Positions 16,699 to 25,711 are shown, counted from the stretch's first letter. The stretch is 64,000 bases of DNA from Pseudomonadota bacterium (GCA_023403845.1 JAEYDL010000020.1:62001-126000); one strand, 5' to 3'. The notes: generated from the sequence alone by a model not told the origin. Program-made: numbers and translations.

Positions 16699-17910
16699 CT
16701 ATCTGGCCAGCAGCATCCACACTTCACCGCGCCGGTTGAGATGGCCGGCAATGAATGCGGCGCGTTCTCCCTTACCGCAGAAGAGGTCGATACGCCGCCC
16801 GCGGATGGCTTCGCCCGTATCCTGAGCCACGCCGAGTCCTCTCAGATCCGAAAAGGCTTCCACCACCCCGGAGGAAGAAAGAGGCGCGGAGGGATCGGGC
16901 AACCGGACATCGAACGCCAGCAGAGCACCGAAGGGAAACGTTTCCCGGTCCACGGCCAGAGTCACGAATGGCGTTATCGGCACGCCCATGCTGCCCACGG
17001 GACCGGAAGCAGGTTCGGCCTTCCTGAAAAACACATACCGCTGATTCCGATACAGGACGTTTTCCCGCTCTTCCGGATGCTCATGCAGCCATTTGCGGAT
17101 GCTCTGCATGCTGACGGCGTCCGGCGGGATGATCCCCAGCCCGGAGAGATACTGTCCTATGCTCAGATAGGGCCGCCCATTGGTGCCGGCGTACAGCAGA
17201 GCCTTTTCTGAGCCGTCCTCGAAACGCAGCCGCCCGGACCCCTGCACCTGAAGAAAATACGCGTCTACGGGGTCGACCCAGGCCAGCTCCAGCCCCCTGC
17301 CGCGCAGAACGCCCGCCTCACCGTCTATCTCGGCACGGGCATAGTAGGGAACGGGTTCGCCCCCAGACATGCGGTAGGCAAGCCTCTGCCCAGTGAGCAT
17401 GGGCTGAAAACGGCCAAGATCAAGCTGTCTGAGATCGGAAGGCAGGCCATACAGCGGCTGAACATAACCGGCCTTGCGGGTCCGGCTTGCCATGACGACC
17501 GGCTCATAGTATCCCGAAAACGAAGCGCCTTCCGTCAGGCGCACCCAACGGAACCGCTGCGCCAGCAGCTCGGGTTCCGCATCCAGACGCGGCAACAGCG
17601 CCTCCAGAAGGACCAGCGTGTCCGCCACGTCGCCCCAGGTAATCGCCAGATCCCCATGCGCCACGGCCACCTGTCCGGCCTCACGGGCCTGCGCGTATTT
17701 CAGCCCCGCGCGGACAGCCGGCCCGAGGGCCTCCCACGAACGCAATCCCTGCGCAGAAGGCGGCGTAAGCGTCGAGGCCAGCATGTCGGCTCTGGCCTGC
17801 GGCTCCTCCGTGTAGAAGGAAACGGAAGCCGGCTCTTCGGCATCGTCAAGCAGGGGAGCGCCGACAGCGCATCCCGCCAGCAGGGCCGCCAGCACGGTCG
17901 CGATTGCCAT
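16699..17910 (-). CDS. mltA: Membrane-bound lytic murein transglycosylase A
   Basis: A 403-residue lipoprotein; lytic transglycosylases of this family cut the glycan strands of peptidoglycan. A lipobox LLAGC lies at residues 10-14. The MltA domain includes GYYEPVVMASRTRKAGYVQPLYGLP, and the catalytic region is WVDPVDAYFLQVQGSGRL. The C-terminal 3D domain ends MGVPITPFVTLAVDRETFPF, GVAQDTGEAIRGRRIDLFCG. The start at 17910 has a GGAAGGGGA site. The resulting signal peptide has no basic residue, while the codons just upstream encode arginines (WLRVGRG), so initiation may be at a non-ATG codon further upstream. It is divergent from the thioesterase gene with only 33 bases between. Confidence 0.93.
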   Translation of the reverse strand: MAIATVLAALLAGCAVGAPLLDDAEEPASVSFYTEEPQARADMLASTLTPPSAQGLRSWEALGPAVRAGLKYAQAREAGQVAVAHGDLAITWGDVADTLVLLEALLPRLDAEPELLAQRFRWVRLTEGASFSGYYEPVVMASRTRKAGYVQPLYGLPSDLRQLDLGRFQPMLTGQRLAYRMSGGEPVPYYARAEIDGEAGVLRGRGLELAWVDPVDAYFLQVQGSGRLRFEDGSEKALLYAGTNGRPYLSIGQYLSGLGIIPPDAVSMQSIRKWLHEHPEERENVLYRNQRYVFFRKAEPASGPVGSMGVPITPFVTLAVDRETFPFGALLAFDVRLPDPSAPLSSSGVVEAFSDLRGLGVAQDTGEAIRGRRIDLFCGKGERAAFIAGHLNRRGEVWMLLAR

Positions 17911-17943
17911 TCCCCTTCCAACTCTCAGCCAAGGATGCTGTAC

Positions 17944-18390
17944 ATGCACGATTTTCCCACTCCCGATGTTTGGCTCGCCCACCGCGTCTCCTATGGTGAA
18001 ACGGACACCATGGGTTATCTTTATTATGCGGAATACCTGCATCTTTTTGAACGTTCGCGCAGCGAGTTCATCCGCAACATGGGCATGAGCTACGCAGATG
18101 TCGAACGTCTCGGCATCATGCTTCCCGTCCGGGAGGCGCAGTGCAGGTACAGACGCCCGGCTCGGTACGACGACCTTATCCATATCCGCGTCGGCATTGC
18201 CGAGGTCGGACGCGCCTCCCTCAAGTTCGTGTACAATGTGACGGATGAAGAACGCAAGACCCTGCTGGCCGAAGGGATGACCGAACATGCCTGCACCAAC
18301 AGGGAAGGCCGTCCGGTCCGTCCCCCCGAATGGTTCATTGCGCTCATGCGCGGAGAACATGAGACCGCGCACCCCCAGCGGACGGACTGA
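17944..18390 (+). CDS. Acyl-CoA thioesterase, YbgC/4-hydroxybenzoyl-CoA thioesterase type
   Basis: A 148-residue hotdog-fold enzyme that hydrolyses acyl-CoA or acyl-ACP thioesters. The family motif is VSYGETDTMGYLYYAEYLHLFERSRSEF, shown here as residues ~15-42, with the catalytic Asp in ETD. ARYDDLIHIRVGIAEVGRASL is the usual second half. The ATG at 17944 has AAGGA eight bases upstream and is preferred over the ATG at 17935, which has no spacing for it. In proteobacteria YbgC is often linked to the Tol-Pal envelope system; here it stands beside mltA. A long hairpin follows the stop. Confidence 0.9.
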   Translation: MHDFPTPDVWLAHRVSYGETDTMGYLYYAEYLHLFERSRSEFIRNMGMSYADVERLGIMLPVREAQCRYRRPARYDDLIHIRVGIAEVGRASLKFVYNVTDEERKTLLAEGMTEHACTNREGRPVRPPEWFIALMRGEHETAHPQRTD

Positions 18391-18400
18391 ATTCAAGGCT

Positions 18401-18426
18401 GGGTCCGGGGCAGCGACGCCGGACCC
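18401..18426 (+). terminator. Hairpin after the thioesterase gene
   Basis: Inverted repeat GGGTCCGG / CCGGACCC with a 10-base loop, ten bases after the stop. A run of nine T lies 20 bases further on, so it is not the textbook arrangement. Confidence 0.5.
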
Positions 18427-18928
18427 GGTCCGACGCTTCCCGACAATTTTTTTTCAAGACGGAGCGAATGAAACGCCGACAGAGCGTTCATCAGACATTC
18501 AATCCGCTTGTGATCGCCAAAACGCCTCTTTTCCCCCCTCTGGAAATATACGACTCCGTTTACACATAAATAACGTATAAATTAGGGATGCTATGCGGAG
18601 GTCTCCCTGCTGGCAGGGGCGGTACCTTTCTCCGGTGGCGTCCGCTTCCCTTTCTGCCCACGGACAGACGCCTTTGTCACTGAAACGACGCCAGGGCTCT
18701 CTCCGGCAGCGTTCCTCCCGCCTGCCGCACTTCTCTCCCCCCGAGAACTCCTATTTGTTCACATATTCTCAAACAGAGACAAAAAATGAACCGTACCGTG
18801 ACAAGTCCGTCCGCTTCACCTGTTTTTCTTTTCCTTCAGCCCGGTTGCCGTAAATAATCAAATCCAGTATGGTGGAGGGGTGAAGAATGTCCCATGGACA
18901 ATGAACCACTTCTAATGCCGGGAGAACC
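18427..18928. other. Leader and promoter region of the hdr-flx operon
   Basis: About 500 bases without a convincing protein-coding frame. An AT-rich stretch near 18555-18590 may carry a promoter for the plus-strand operon. At 18755-18772 TTGTTCACATATTCTCAA has the 7-4-7 layout of Rex sites (TTGTGAA-N4-TTCACAA) with three mismatches. No known riboswitch was recognised. Confidence 0.35.
18755..18772. promoter_or_regulatory. Weak Rex-like operator candidate
   Basis: The sequence matches 11 of the 14 conserved positions of the NADH-sensing repressor Rex site used in Desulfovibrio energy genes. It lies about 157 bases upstream of hdrC. Regulation of an NADH-linked operon by Rex would make sense, but three mismatches leave this tentative. 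Confidence 0.25.
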
Positions 18929-19501
18929 ATGAAAACACTCAATCTCGAATCCACGCGCGACGAGGCCTTTCTTCGTGAGGTGGAAGCGGAAAGTGGTCAG
19001 AAGGTAACCACCTGCTATCAGTGCGGAAACTGCACTGCAGGGTGTCCTTGCGGCCCAGAGTACGACTTGCAGGTCAGTCAGGTTATGCGGGCTGTCCAGC
19101 TGGGCAACAGAGAAATGGCCCTTTCCAGCCGTTCCCTGTGGCTCTGCGTTTCGTGCTCCACCTGCACTTCCCGATGTCCCAATAACATCGACGTGGCCAA
19201 GGTCATGGATGTCCTGCGCCACATGGCCTGGAGAGAAGGCAAGAGGGACTACGCCATGGCGTCGTTCTGGCAGTCCTTCCTCACCACGGTCCGCCACTTC
19301 GGGCGCAGCTATGAGCTGGGCATCATGGCCATGTTCATGGCCCGTACGGGTCGCGTGCTCACCGACGTGGATCTTGCGCCCCGCATCCTTCCCAAGAAGA
19401 AGCTGCCCTTCACGCCTCATGCCATCGTGGGCAAGGAAGCCGTGGGCCGGATCTTCAAACGCTTTGACGAACAGCGCAGCGCCCGGGGGGACAAACAATG
19501 A
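18929..19501 (+). CDS. hdrC: Heterodisulfide reductase-like subunit C
   Basis: A 190-residue iron-sulfur protein with two ferredoxin-type [4Fe-4S] motifs, CYQCGNCTAGCPCG (residues ~32-45) and CVSCSTCTSRCPNNIDVAKV (residues ~75-94). HdrC passes electrons from HdrA to the catalytic HdrB. The ATG at 18929 is preceded by GGGAG. The stop overlaps the hdrB start by four bases (ATGA), indicating translational coupling. In sulfate reducers this soluble complex works with Flx proteins, and the physiological disulfide is thought to be DsrC rather than the methanogen CoM-S-S-CoB. Confidence 0.93.
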   Translation: MKTLNLESTRDEAFLREVEAESGQKVTTCYQCGNCTAGCPCGPEYDLQVSQVMRAVQLGNREMALSSRSLWLCVSCSTCTSRCPNNIDVAKVMDVLRHMAWREGKRDYAMASFWQSFLTTVRHFGRSYELGIMAMFMARTGRVLTDVDLAPRILPKKKLPFTPHAIVGKEAVGRIFKRFDEQRSARGDKQ

Positions 19502-20385
19502 AAATCTCGTATTACCCCGGCTGTTCAGGTCAGGGGACTTCCGTCGAGTACGAACGCTCCACCAGGGCAGTGTGTTCGGCCCTCGGCATTACGCTGGAAG
19601 AAATCCCGGACTGGAGCTGTTGCGGCTCCACTCCCGCCCATGCCTGCGACCACGTGCTCTCCGCGGCGCTTTCCGCCCGCAATCTCTCCCTCGCAGCAGT
19701 GCAGGGCGCGCAGCGCGTGGGGACTCCCTGTCCCAGCTGCCTCGCCAACCTCAAGACCGCCCGTTTCCGGATGAACGACGCGGCCTTCCGGGACAAGGTC
19801 AACGCGCTGCTCGACGCGCCCTGTCCCGAGGAACTGCCCGATACCGTGTCCATTCTTCAGGTCCTGGTCGAGGACTACGGCGTGAACGCCATCGCGGAAA
19901 AGGTCAGAAAACAGCTCTCGGGAATCAAAGTCGCCTGCTACTACGGCTGTCTCATGAGCCGTCCTGAAGGCGTCATGCAGTTTGACGATCCGGAAAACCC
20001 GATGGCGCTCGACAACATCATGACCGCTCTCGGTGCGGAGGCCGTTCCCTTCCCGCTGAAGACCGAATGCTGCGGCGCAGCCATGGGCATTCCCCGCAGG
20101 GATCTGACCGCCCGCCTTACCGGCCGCATCCTTGAACGGGCCAGAGCCTTCGGCGCGGACGCCGTGGTCGTGGCCTGTCCGCTGTGCCACATGAACCTCG
20201 ATCTGCGCCAGGAGCAGGCGGCGAAGGCCAGCGGGACCACATTCAACATGCCCGTTCTGTACTTCACCCAGTTCATGGGGCTGGCCCTCGGTCTGTCTTC
20301 CGACGAGCTCGGTCTGGACAAGCTGTGCGTCAGCCCTGAAGGGCTGCTGCGCAAGCTTGAGAGCGCCAAGGAGGCCAAGGCATGA
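19498..20385 (+). CDS. hdrB: Heterodisulfide reductase-like subunit B
   Basis: A 295-residue protein with two CCG domains, the ligands of the unusual [4Fe-4S] clusters that cleave disulfides. The first is PDWSCCGSTPAHACDHV with GTPCPSCLANLK; the second is KTECCGAAMGIPRRD with VVACPLCHMNLDLRQ. It starts with KISYYPGCSGQGTS, typical of HdrB. Start and stop overlap hdrC and hdrA by four bases each. As the catalytic subunit it would reduce a disulfide such as oxidised DsrC; the substrate is inferred from studied Desulfovibrio homologues. Confidence 0.94.
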   Translation: MKISYYPGCSGQGTSVEYERSTRAVCSALGITLEEIPDWSCCGSTPAHACDHVLSAALSARNLSLAAVQGAQRVGTPCPSCLANLKTARFRMNDAAFRDKVNALLDAPCPEELPDTVSILQVLVEDYGVNAIAEKVRKQLSGIKVACYYGCLMSRPEGVMQFDDPENPMALDNIMTALGAEAVPFPLKTECCGAAMGIPRRDLTARLTGRILERARAFGADAVVVACPLCHMNLDLRQEQAAKASGTTFNMPVLYFTQFMGLALGLSSDELGLDKLCVSPEGLLRKLESAKEAKA

Positions 20386-22343
20386 AAATAGGCGTCTTTA
20401 TCTGCCATTGCGGGTCGAACATCGCCGGAACCGTCGACTGCAGGGCCGTCGCGGACATCGCCCGGACCTACCCCGACGTGGCCTTCTCCACGGATACCAT
20501 GTACACCTGTTCCGAACCGGGGCAGGAAGAAATCATCGAAGCCATCAAGACGAAAAAACTCGATGGCGTGGTGGTCGCTTCCTGTACGCCGCGCATGCAC
20601 GAGCCCACCTTCAGGCGCACGCTCGAACGCGCGGGACTCAACAAGTACATGTTCGAAATGGCCAATATCCGCGAGCACGTCTCGTGGATCGGCAAGGACA
20701 AGGAAGCCAACACAAACAAGGCCGCGGAACTCGTGCGCATCGCAGTGGAAAAACTTCGCCACAATGCGCCCCTGTTCTCCAAGTCCTTTGAATCGACCAA
20801 ACGCGTACTCGTCATCGGCGGCGGCGTGGCCGGCATTCAGGCAGCCCTCGACTGCGCGGACGCAGGACTCGACGTGCTGCTCGTCGAACGCGAAACCTAC
20901 ATCGGCGGCAAGATGGCCAAACTTGACAAGACCTTCCCGACGGTCGACTGTTCGAGCTGCATTCTCGGCCCCAAGATGGTGGACGTGGCCCAGCACCCGA
21001 AAATCACGCTCATGGCCGCTTCCGAAGTGACCAGGGTTTCCGGATACGTGGGCAACTTCAATGTGGAGATCAAGAAAAAGGCCACCTATGTGGACTGGTC
21101 CAAGTGTACGGGCTGCGGCGCGTGCACGGAAAAGTGCCCGTCCAAGAAAACGCCCGACAAGTTCAACGAATTCGTCGGCCCCACCACGGCCATCAATATT
21201 CCGTTCCCGCAGGCCATCCCCAAGAAGGCCGCGATCAATCCGGAATTCTGCCGGAAGCTCGTTTCCGGCAAGTGCGGCATCTGTGCCAAGATCTGTCCCA
21301 CAGGGGCGATCAACTATGAAATGAAGGACGAGACCGTCACGGAAACCGTTGGCGCCATCGTGGCGGCCACTGGGTACGATCTCATGGACTGGACCGTATA
21401 CGGCCAGTACGGCGGCGGGCGCTATCCCGATGTCATCACTTCCCTGCAGTACGAGCGCCTTATGTCCGCTTCCGGTCCCACCGGCGGGCACATCAAACGG
21501 CCCTCCGACGGCAAGGAACCCAAAAGCGTCGTCTTCATTCAGTGCGTCGGTTCGCGCGACAGGTCCGTCGACCGTCCCTACTGTTCCGGGTTCTGCTGCA
21601 TGTACACGGCCAAGCAGGCCGTTCTGACCAAGGACCATATCCCGGATTCCCAGTCCTACGTGTTCTACATGGACATCCGCGCCAACGCGAAGCTCTATGA
21701 CGAGTTCACCCGCCGGGCCATTGAGGAGTACGGCACCCAGTACATCCGCGGACGCGTATCGGCCATCCAGCCTGACGGCAACGGACAGTACATCGTACGC
21801 GGCGCGGATACACTGCTCGGCAAGCCGGTGGAGGTCAAGGCCGATCTCGTGGTTCTGGCCGTGGGCATCGAAGGCTCCAAGGGCGCGAACAAGCTGGCGG
21901 AAACCTTGCATATCTCCTACGACAGCTTCGGCTTCTTCCTGGAATCCCATGTAAAGCTGCGGCCCGTGGAGACCAACACAGCCGGCGTCTATCTGGCCGG
22001 CGTGGCGCAGGGTCCCAAGGACATTCCCTCCTCCGTGGCGCAAGGCAGCGCCGCCGCCGCCAAGATCATCGGCCTGCTTTCCAAACCCCAGCTCGAAAGC
22101 GACCCGCAGATCTCGTCGGTCAATATCAGCCGCTGCGTAGGCTGCGGCAAGTGCGTGAGGGTCTGTCCGTTCCAGGCCATCGTGGAAACCGAAATCAGGG
22201 GAGAAAAGAAAGCGCAGGTCATCGAGGCCGTGTGTCAGGGATGCGGTCTGTGCACCGCCACCTGTCCGCAAGGCGCCATTCAGCTCTCTCACTTCACCGA
22301 TAATCAGATTCTTGCGGAGGTAGACGCGCTATGTCGGTTCTGA
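20382..22343 (+). CDS. hdrA: Heterodisulfide reductase-like subunit A (FAD, bifurcating)
   Basis: A 653-residue flavin and iron-sulfur protein; the flavin is where electron bifurcation takes place. Visible parts are an N-terminal Cys segment (GVFICHCGSNIAGTVDC), the FAD-binding fold VLVIGGGVAGIQAALDCADA (residues ~145-164), a cluster region WSKCTGCGACTEKCPS with KCGICAKICPTGAI, and a C-terminal ferredoxin pair CVGCGKCVRVCPFQA and CQGCGLCTATCPQGA. The segment YCSGFCCMYTAKQA holds cysteines only, so this is not one of the selenocysteine forms of HdrA. The 3' end overlaps the next gene by 13 bases. Confidence 0.95.
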   Translation: MKIGVFICHCGSNIAGTVDCRAVADIARTYPDVAFSTDTMYTCSEPGQEEIIEAIKTKKLDGVVVASCTPRMHEPTFRRTLERAGLNKYMFEMANIREHVSWIGKDKEANTNKAAELVRIAVEKLRHNAPLFSKSFESTKRVLVIGGGVAGIQAALDCADAGLDVLLVERETYIGGKMAKLDKTFPTVDCSSCILGPKMVDVAQHPKITLMAASEVTRVSGYVGNFNVEIKKKATYVDWSKCTGCGACTEKCPSKKTPDKFNEFVGPTTAINIPFPQAIPKKAAINPEFCRKLVSGKCGICAKICPTGAINYEMKDETVTETVGAIVAATGYDLMDWTVYGQYGGGRYPDVITSLQYERLMSASGPTGGHIKRPSDGKEPKSVVFIQCVGSRDRSVDRPYCSGFCCMYTAKQAVLTKDHIPDSQSYVFYMDIRANAKLYDEFTRRAIEEYGTQYIRGRVSAIQPDGNGQYIVRGADTLLGKPVEVKADLVVLAVGIEGSKGANKLAETLHISYDSFGFFLESHVKLRPVETNTAGVYLAGVAQGPKDIPSSVAQGSAAAAKIIGLLSKPQLESDPQISSVNISRCVGCGKCVRVCPFQAIVETEIRGEKKAQVIEAVCQGCGLCTATCPQGAIQLSHFTDNQILAEVDALCRF

Positions 22344-23803
22344 CAGGCAAAGAACTCCGGGTCGTGGGCTTCCTCTGCAACTGGTGCTCCTACGGCGGTG
22401 CAGATACCGCCGGGGTCGCCCGGTTCACGCAACCTACGGACCTGCGCATCATCCGCGTCCCCTGTTCGGGACGCGTCAACCCGCTCTTCCCGCTCAAGGC
22501 GCTGCTCTCCGGGGCGGACGGGGTGCTCGTGTCCGGCTGTCACCCGCGTGACTGCCACTATTCCGAAGGCAACTACTATGCCCGGCGTCGCCTTGAAGTG
22601 CTCAAGGAATTCCTGCCCATCATAGGCATCGATCCCCGGCGTTTCGAATACACCTGGGTTTCCGCCTCAGAAGGCCAGCGCTGGCAGCAGGTCGTCACCG
22701 CATTCACGGAGCAGATCCATAAACTCGGCCCTGCGCCCCGATTCGACGAGGTGAAGCCGCTCTATGACCTGCCAGCCAATCTAGATCTGCTCACTCCTCT
22801 GCGCCCCCTTGGCTGCGGCGTCAATCCCAAGGCCCTGAACGAGCTGAAGGACCAGATCAGAGCCGCGCTCGAAGCCGGGGAAGTGGAGTTCGTCATCGGC
22901 TGGCAGCAGGGCTACGATCCTCTGCACACCACGCCCCTGTACATGCGCAGCCCCGAAGACGTGGACAAGCTGGTCTGGGGACCGCTCAATCTGCATTCCC
23001 TCGCCACCTTCCTCCCCGGCCTCAAGGGCAGAAAGGTGGGTGTCGTGGTCAAGGGCTGCGATTCTCGCGGCGTCGTGGAGCTCCTGCAGGAAAACCTCAT
23101 CAATCGTGAGGATGTGGTCATTTTCGGCATGGGCTGCAACGGAACTGTGGATATCGGCCGAGTGCTCGCCAGGCTCGGGGACGTCTCGAACATCGAATCG
23201 GTGAAGGGCGTGGCCGCCACCCTCAAAGTGCGCGCCGACGGCAAGGACTACGAATTCCCCATGCAGGAAATCGCACAGGACAAATGCCGTGCCTGTACCG
23301 TGCCCAATGCGGTCATTCACGACCACTTCGCCGGGATGCCCACCAAGATTCCGGACGAAGCCAGACCCGAGCTCCCCGCGATCATGAGCTTCCTCGACGG
23401 ACTCTCCCTTGAGGAACGCATGGGATTCTGGCGTGGACACATCGAACGCTGCATCCGCTGCTACGCCTGTCGCAACGCCTGCCCCATGTGCGTCTGCCGT
23501 GACTACTGCGTTGCGGACAGCCGCGAACCTCACTGGCTGACGCAGGAAGACTCCCCCACCCAGAAGATGTTCTTCCAGCTTATCCACGCCATGCACCTCG
23601 CCGGACGCTGTACCGGCTGCGGCGAATGCAACCGGGCCTGCCCCATGGGCATCCCCGTGGGCGCGCTCAAGATGCAGATCGGCCGTGTGGTGCAGAAGCT
23701 CTTCGAATACGCGCCCGGCATGGACGAAACGGCCGTGCCGCCGCTTCTGGGCTTCCAGCTCGAAGAGAAGAACATTCACGAACACCATATCGAGGGAGCA
23801 TAA
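22331..23803 (+). CDS. FlxD-FlxC fusion: MvhD-like and FrhB-like iron-sulfur subunit
   Basis: A 490-residue protein joining two units usually described separately. Residues ~1-140 match the MvhD/FlxD delta subunit (VVGFLCNWCSYGGADTAGV, IRVPCSGRVNPLF, VLVSGCHPRDCHY), which links HdrA to its electron source. Residues ~155-490 are FlxC-like: a coenzyme F420 hydrogenase beta-type region (KVGVVVKGCDSRGVVELL, FGMGCNGTVDIGRV) followed by two ferredoxin motifs, CIRCYACRNACPMCVCRDYC and CTGCGECNRACPMG. It bridges Hdr and Flx halves and is encoded exactly between them, which fits a physical role in electron transfer between FlxAB and HdrA. Confidence 0.88.
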   Translation: MSVLTGKELRVVGFLCNWCSYGGADTAGVARFTQPTDLRIIRVPCSGRVNPLFPLKALLSGADGVLVSGCHPRDCHYSEGNYYARRRLEVLKEFLPIIGIDPRRFEYTWVSASEGQRWQQVVTAFTEQIHKLGPAPRFDEVKPLYDLPANLDLLTPLRPLGCGVNPKALNELKDQIRAALEAGEVEFVIGWQQGYDPLHTTPLYMRSPEDVDKLVWGPLNLHSLATFLPGLKGRKVGVVVKGCDSRGVVELLQENLINREDVVIFGMGCNGTVDIGRVLARLGDVSNIESVKGVAATLKVRADGKDYEFPMQEIAQDKCRACTVPNAVIHDHFAGMPTKIPDEARPELPAIMSFLDGLSLEERMGFWRGHIERCIRCYACRNACPMCVCRDYCVADSREPHWLTQEDSPTQKMFFQLIHAMHLAGRCTGCGECNRACPMGIPVGALKMQIGRVVQKLFEYAPGMDETAVPPLLGFQLEEKNIHEHHIEGA

Positions 23804-23806
23804 ACC

Positions 23807-24859
23807 ATGAGCGCCATACGATTCCTCGCTGCCGACGCGCTGGCCGGATGGCTGGCGGAAGTGGCGGCCACCCGTCAGGTGCTGGCCCCTCGCAAGGAGG
23901 GCAAGGCGGTGGTGTTCCGGCCTCTGGTCGCCGGAGAAACGCCGTCGCTGGCCCGCGCCACCGTATCCCCGAAAGCAGCGGTACTGCCCCCCTGCGAAAC
24001 GCTGATCCGCTTCAAAGGCTCCAAGGATCCGGAAGATCCGGGCAAGCTCAACGTCAACCTTGAAGCCGATCCCGTTGCGGTTCCGACCGTTCTTTTCGGA
24101 GGCCGCTCCTGCGACGCCCGCGGTTTCGTCGTTCTGGATCACGCCTTCCTGAAAGGCCGGTTCCAGGACCCCTACTACAAGGCCCGCCGCGACAATCTGC
24201 TTGTCGTCACGCAGACCTGCACGGCCCCCTGTTCAACCTGCTTCTGTCACTGGACCGGCGGCGGCCCCACCGACGCCACGGGATCGGATGTGGTCTTCAC
24301 CCCCGTGGAGGGCGGTTTCGTTCTGGAAGCCGTTTCCGAACGCGGAGAAGCCTTCCTCAACGAATCCGGGCTGGCCGACGGCTCGGACAAGGTTGAAGCC
24401 GCCAAGGCGGTCAAGGATCAGGCCGAGGCCATGCTTGCGCCCGCTCCGGATATTTCCGGCGCGCCACGGCGTCTGGAAGCCCGGTTTACAGACCTGAAAT
24501 TCTGGACAGAGCAGACCGCCAAATGTCTGTCCTGCGGCGCATGCACCTACATGTGCCCCACCTGCCAGTGCTTCAGCATTACGGATGAGGGAAACCAGCT
24601 CGACGGACGTCGTCTGCGCAGCTGGGACAACTGCATGTCCCCGCTGTTCACCCGCGAAGCCAGCGGCCACAATCCCCGTGCGGACAAGGCCATGCGTATG
24701 CGCAACCGCGTTTCGCACAAGTACTGGTATGCCCCGGACTATGCCGACGGGCAGGTGGCCTGCACGGGATGCGGCCGCTGCATCAGACAGTGTCCGGTCT
24801 CGCTGGATATCCGCGAAATCGTTCTCAATGCCATCGCACCCGATGCCGAAGCCGAATAA
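23807..24859 (+). CDS. flxB: FlxB-like iron-sulfur subunit (HydB/AsrA-related)
   Basis: A 350-residue protein with two C-terminal [4Fe-4S] motifs, KCLSCGACTYMCPTCQCF (residues ~238-255) and CTGCGRCIRQCPVSLD, preceded by a cysteine-bearing region TCTAPCSTCFCHWTGGG. This architecture is shared by anaerobic sulfite reductase subunit A and sulfhydrogenase beta subunits. With FlxA it forms the NADH-oxidising module. It starts three bases after the preceding stop and is followed ten bases later by flxA. Confidence 0.88.
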   Translation: MSAIRFLAADALAGWLAEVAATRQVLAPRKEGKAVVFRPLVAGETPSLARATVSPKAAVLPPCETLIRFKGSKDPEDPGKLNVNLEADPVAVPTVLFGGRSCDARGFVVLDHAFLKGRFQDPYYKARRDNLLVVTQTCTAPCSTCFCHWTGGGPTDATGSDVVFTPVEGGFVLEAVSERGEAFLNESGLADGSDKVEAAKAVKDQAEAMLAPAPDISGAPRRLEARFTDLKFWTEQTAKCLSCGACTYMCPTCQCFSITDEGNQLDGRRLRSWDNCMSPLFTREASGHNPRADKAMRMRNRVSHKYWYAPDYADGQVACTGCGRCIRQCPVSLDIREIVLNAIAPDAEAE

Positions 24860-24868
24860 GGAGCTCTC

Positions 24869-25711
24869 ATGACTTGCACCTGCGGGCATAACCCTTTCCT
24901 GCCGGAAATGGCGACGGTCATCGAAACCGTGCAGGAAACGCACAACATCAAGACATTCCGCGTTCGCTTCGATGACGAGGAGAAGATGAAGAACTTCACC
25001 TTCCAGCCAGGACAGGTGGGGCAGCTCTCCGTCTTCGGAGTGGGCGAATCGACCTTCGTGATCAACTCTTCGCCGACCCGGATGGATTATCTCCAGTTTT
25101 CCGTTATGAAGGCCGGCGAAAATACGGCTGCTCTGCACAAGCTCAACGCGGGGGACAAGATCGGCGTCCGCGCCCCTCTCGGCAACTGGTTCCCTTATGA
25201 CCAGTGGCACGGCAAGAACGTCTTCTTCATCGGCGGCGGCATCGGCATGGCTCCCATTCGGACCATCCTGATGTTCATGCTGGACAACCGCAAGGATTAC
25301 GGCGAAATCAGTCTGCTGTACGGCGCCAAGACCCCCGGCGATCTGTCCTTCAAGGAGGACATGCCTGACTGGCTCGGACGCTCCGACCTGAATACGACCC
25401 TGACCATCGACAATCCTGCCGAAGGCTGGGAGCACAAGGTGGGACTTATTCCCAACGTGCTGCGCGAGCTCGCTCCGAAGCCCGACAATACCATCGCCGT
25501 GCTTTGCGGCCCGCCCATCATGATCAAGTTCACCCTACAGGCTCTCGTCGAGCTGGGCTTCCCGGACGAACAGATCTACACCACGCTTGAAAAACGCATG
25601 AAATGCGGCATCGGCATCTGCGGACGCTGCAACATAGGCGGCAAGCTCGTGTGCGTCGACGGTCCGGTGTTCTCCAACAAGCAGCTCAAGGAACTCCCGC
25701 CGGAGTTGTAA
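24869..25711 (+). CDS. flxA: FlxA-like NADH:FAD oxidoreductase subunit
   Basis: A 280-residue protein of the ferredoxin-NADP reductase family (AsrB/HydG type). It has an FAD-binding barrel (MKNFTFQPGQVGQLSVFG), an NAD-binding region VFFIGGGIGMAPIRTIL and VLCGPPIMIKF, and a C-terminal [2Fe-2S] motif MKCGIGICGRCNIGGKLVC. It should oxidise NADH (or NADPH) and feed FlxB. In D. vulgaris the Flx-Hdr complex is reported to act as an NADH dehydrogenase/heterodisulfide reductase in ethanol metabolism. No alcohol dehydrogenase gene is adjacent here. A terminator follows. Confidence 0.92.
   Translation: MTCTCGHNPFLPEMATVIETVQETHNIKTFRVRFDDEEKMKNFTFQPGQVGQLSVFGVGESTFVINSSPTRMDYLQFSVMKAGENTAALHKLNAGDKIGVRAPLGNWFPYDQWHGKNVFFIGGGIGMAPIRTILMFMLDNRKDYGEISLLYGAKTPGDLSFKEDMPDWLGRSDLNTTLTIDNPAEGWEHKVGLIPNVLRELAPKPDNTIAVLCGPPIMIKFTLQALVELGFPDEQIYTTLEKRMKCGIGICGRCNIGGKLVCVDGPVFSNKQLKELPPEL

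Noticed and set aside
18593..18853. 86-codon frame in the hdr leader
   Set aside because: Arg/Ser/Pro-rich with no domain and no usable start; treated as leader DNA.
19941..22292. Long minus-strand open frame opposite hdrA and hdrB
   Set aside because: It is antisense to well-defined Hdr genes; the His/Gly/Asp-rich translation has no recognisable motif.
20382..22343. Selenocysteine form of HdrA
   Set aside because: The position that can be Sec in some HdrA proteins is Cys here, and there is no in-frame UGA.
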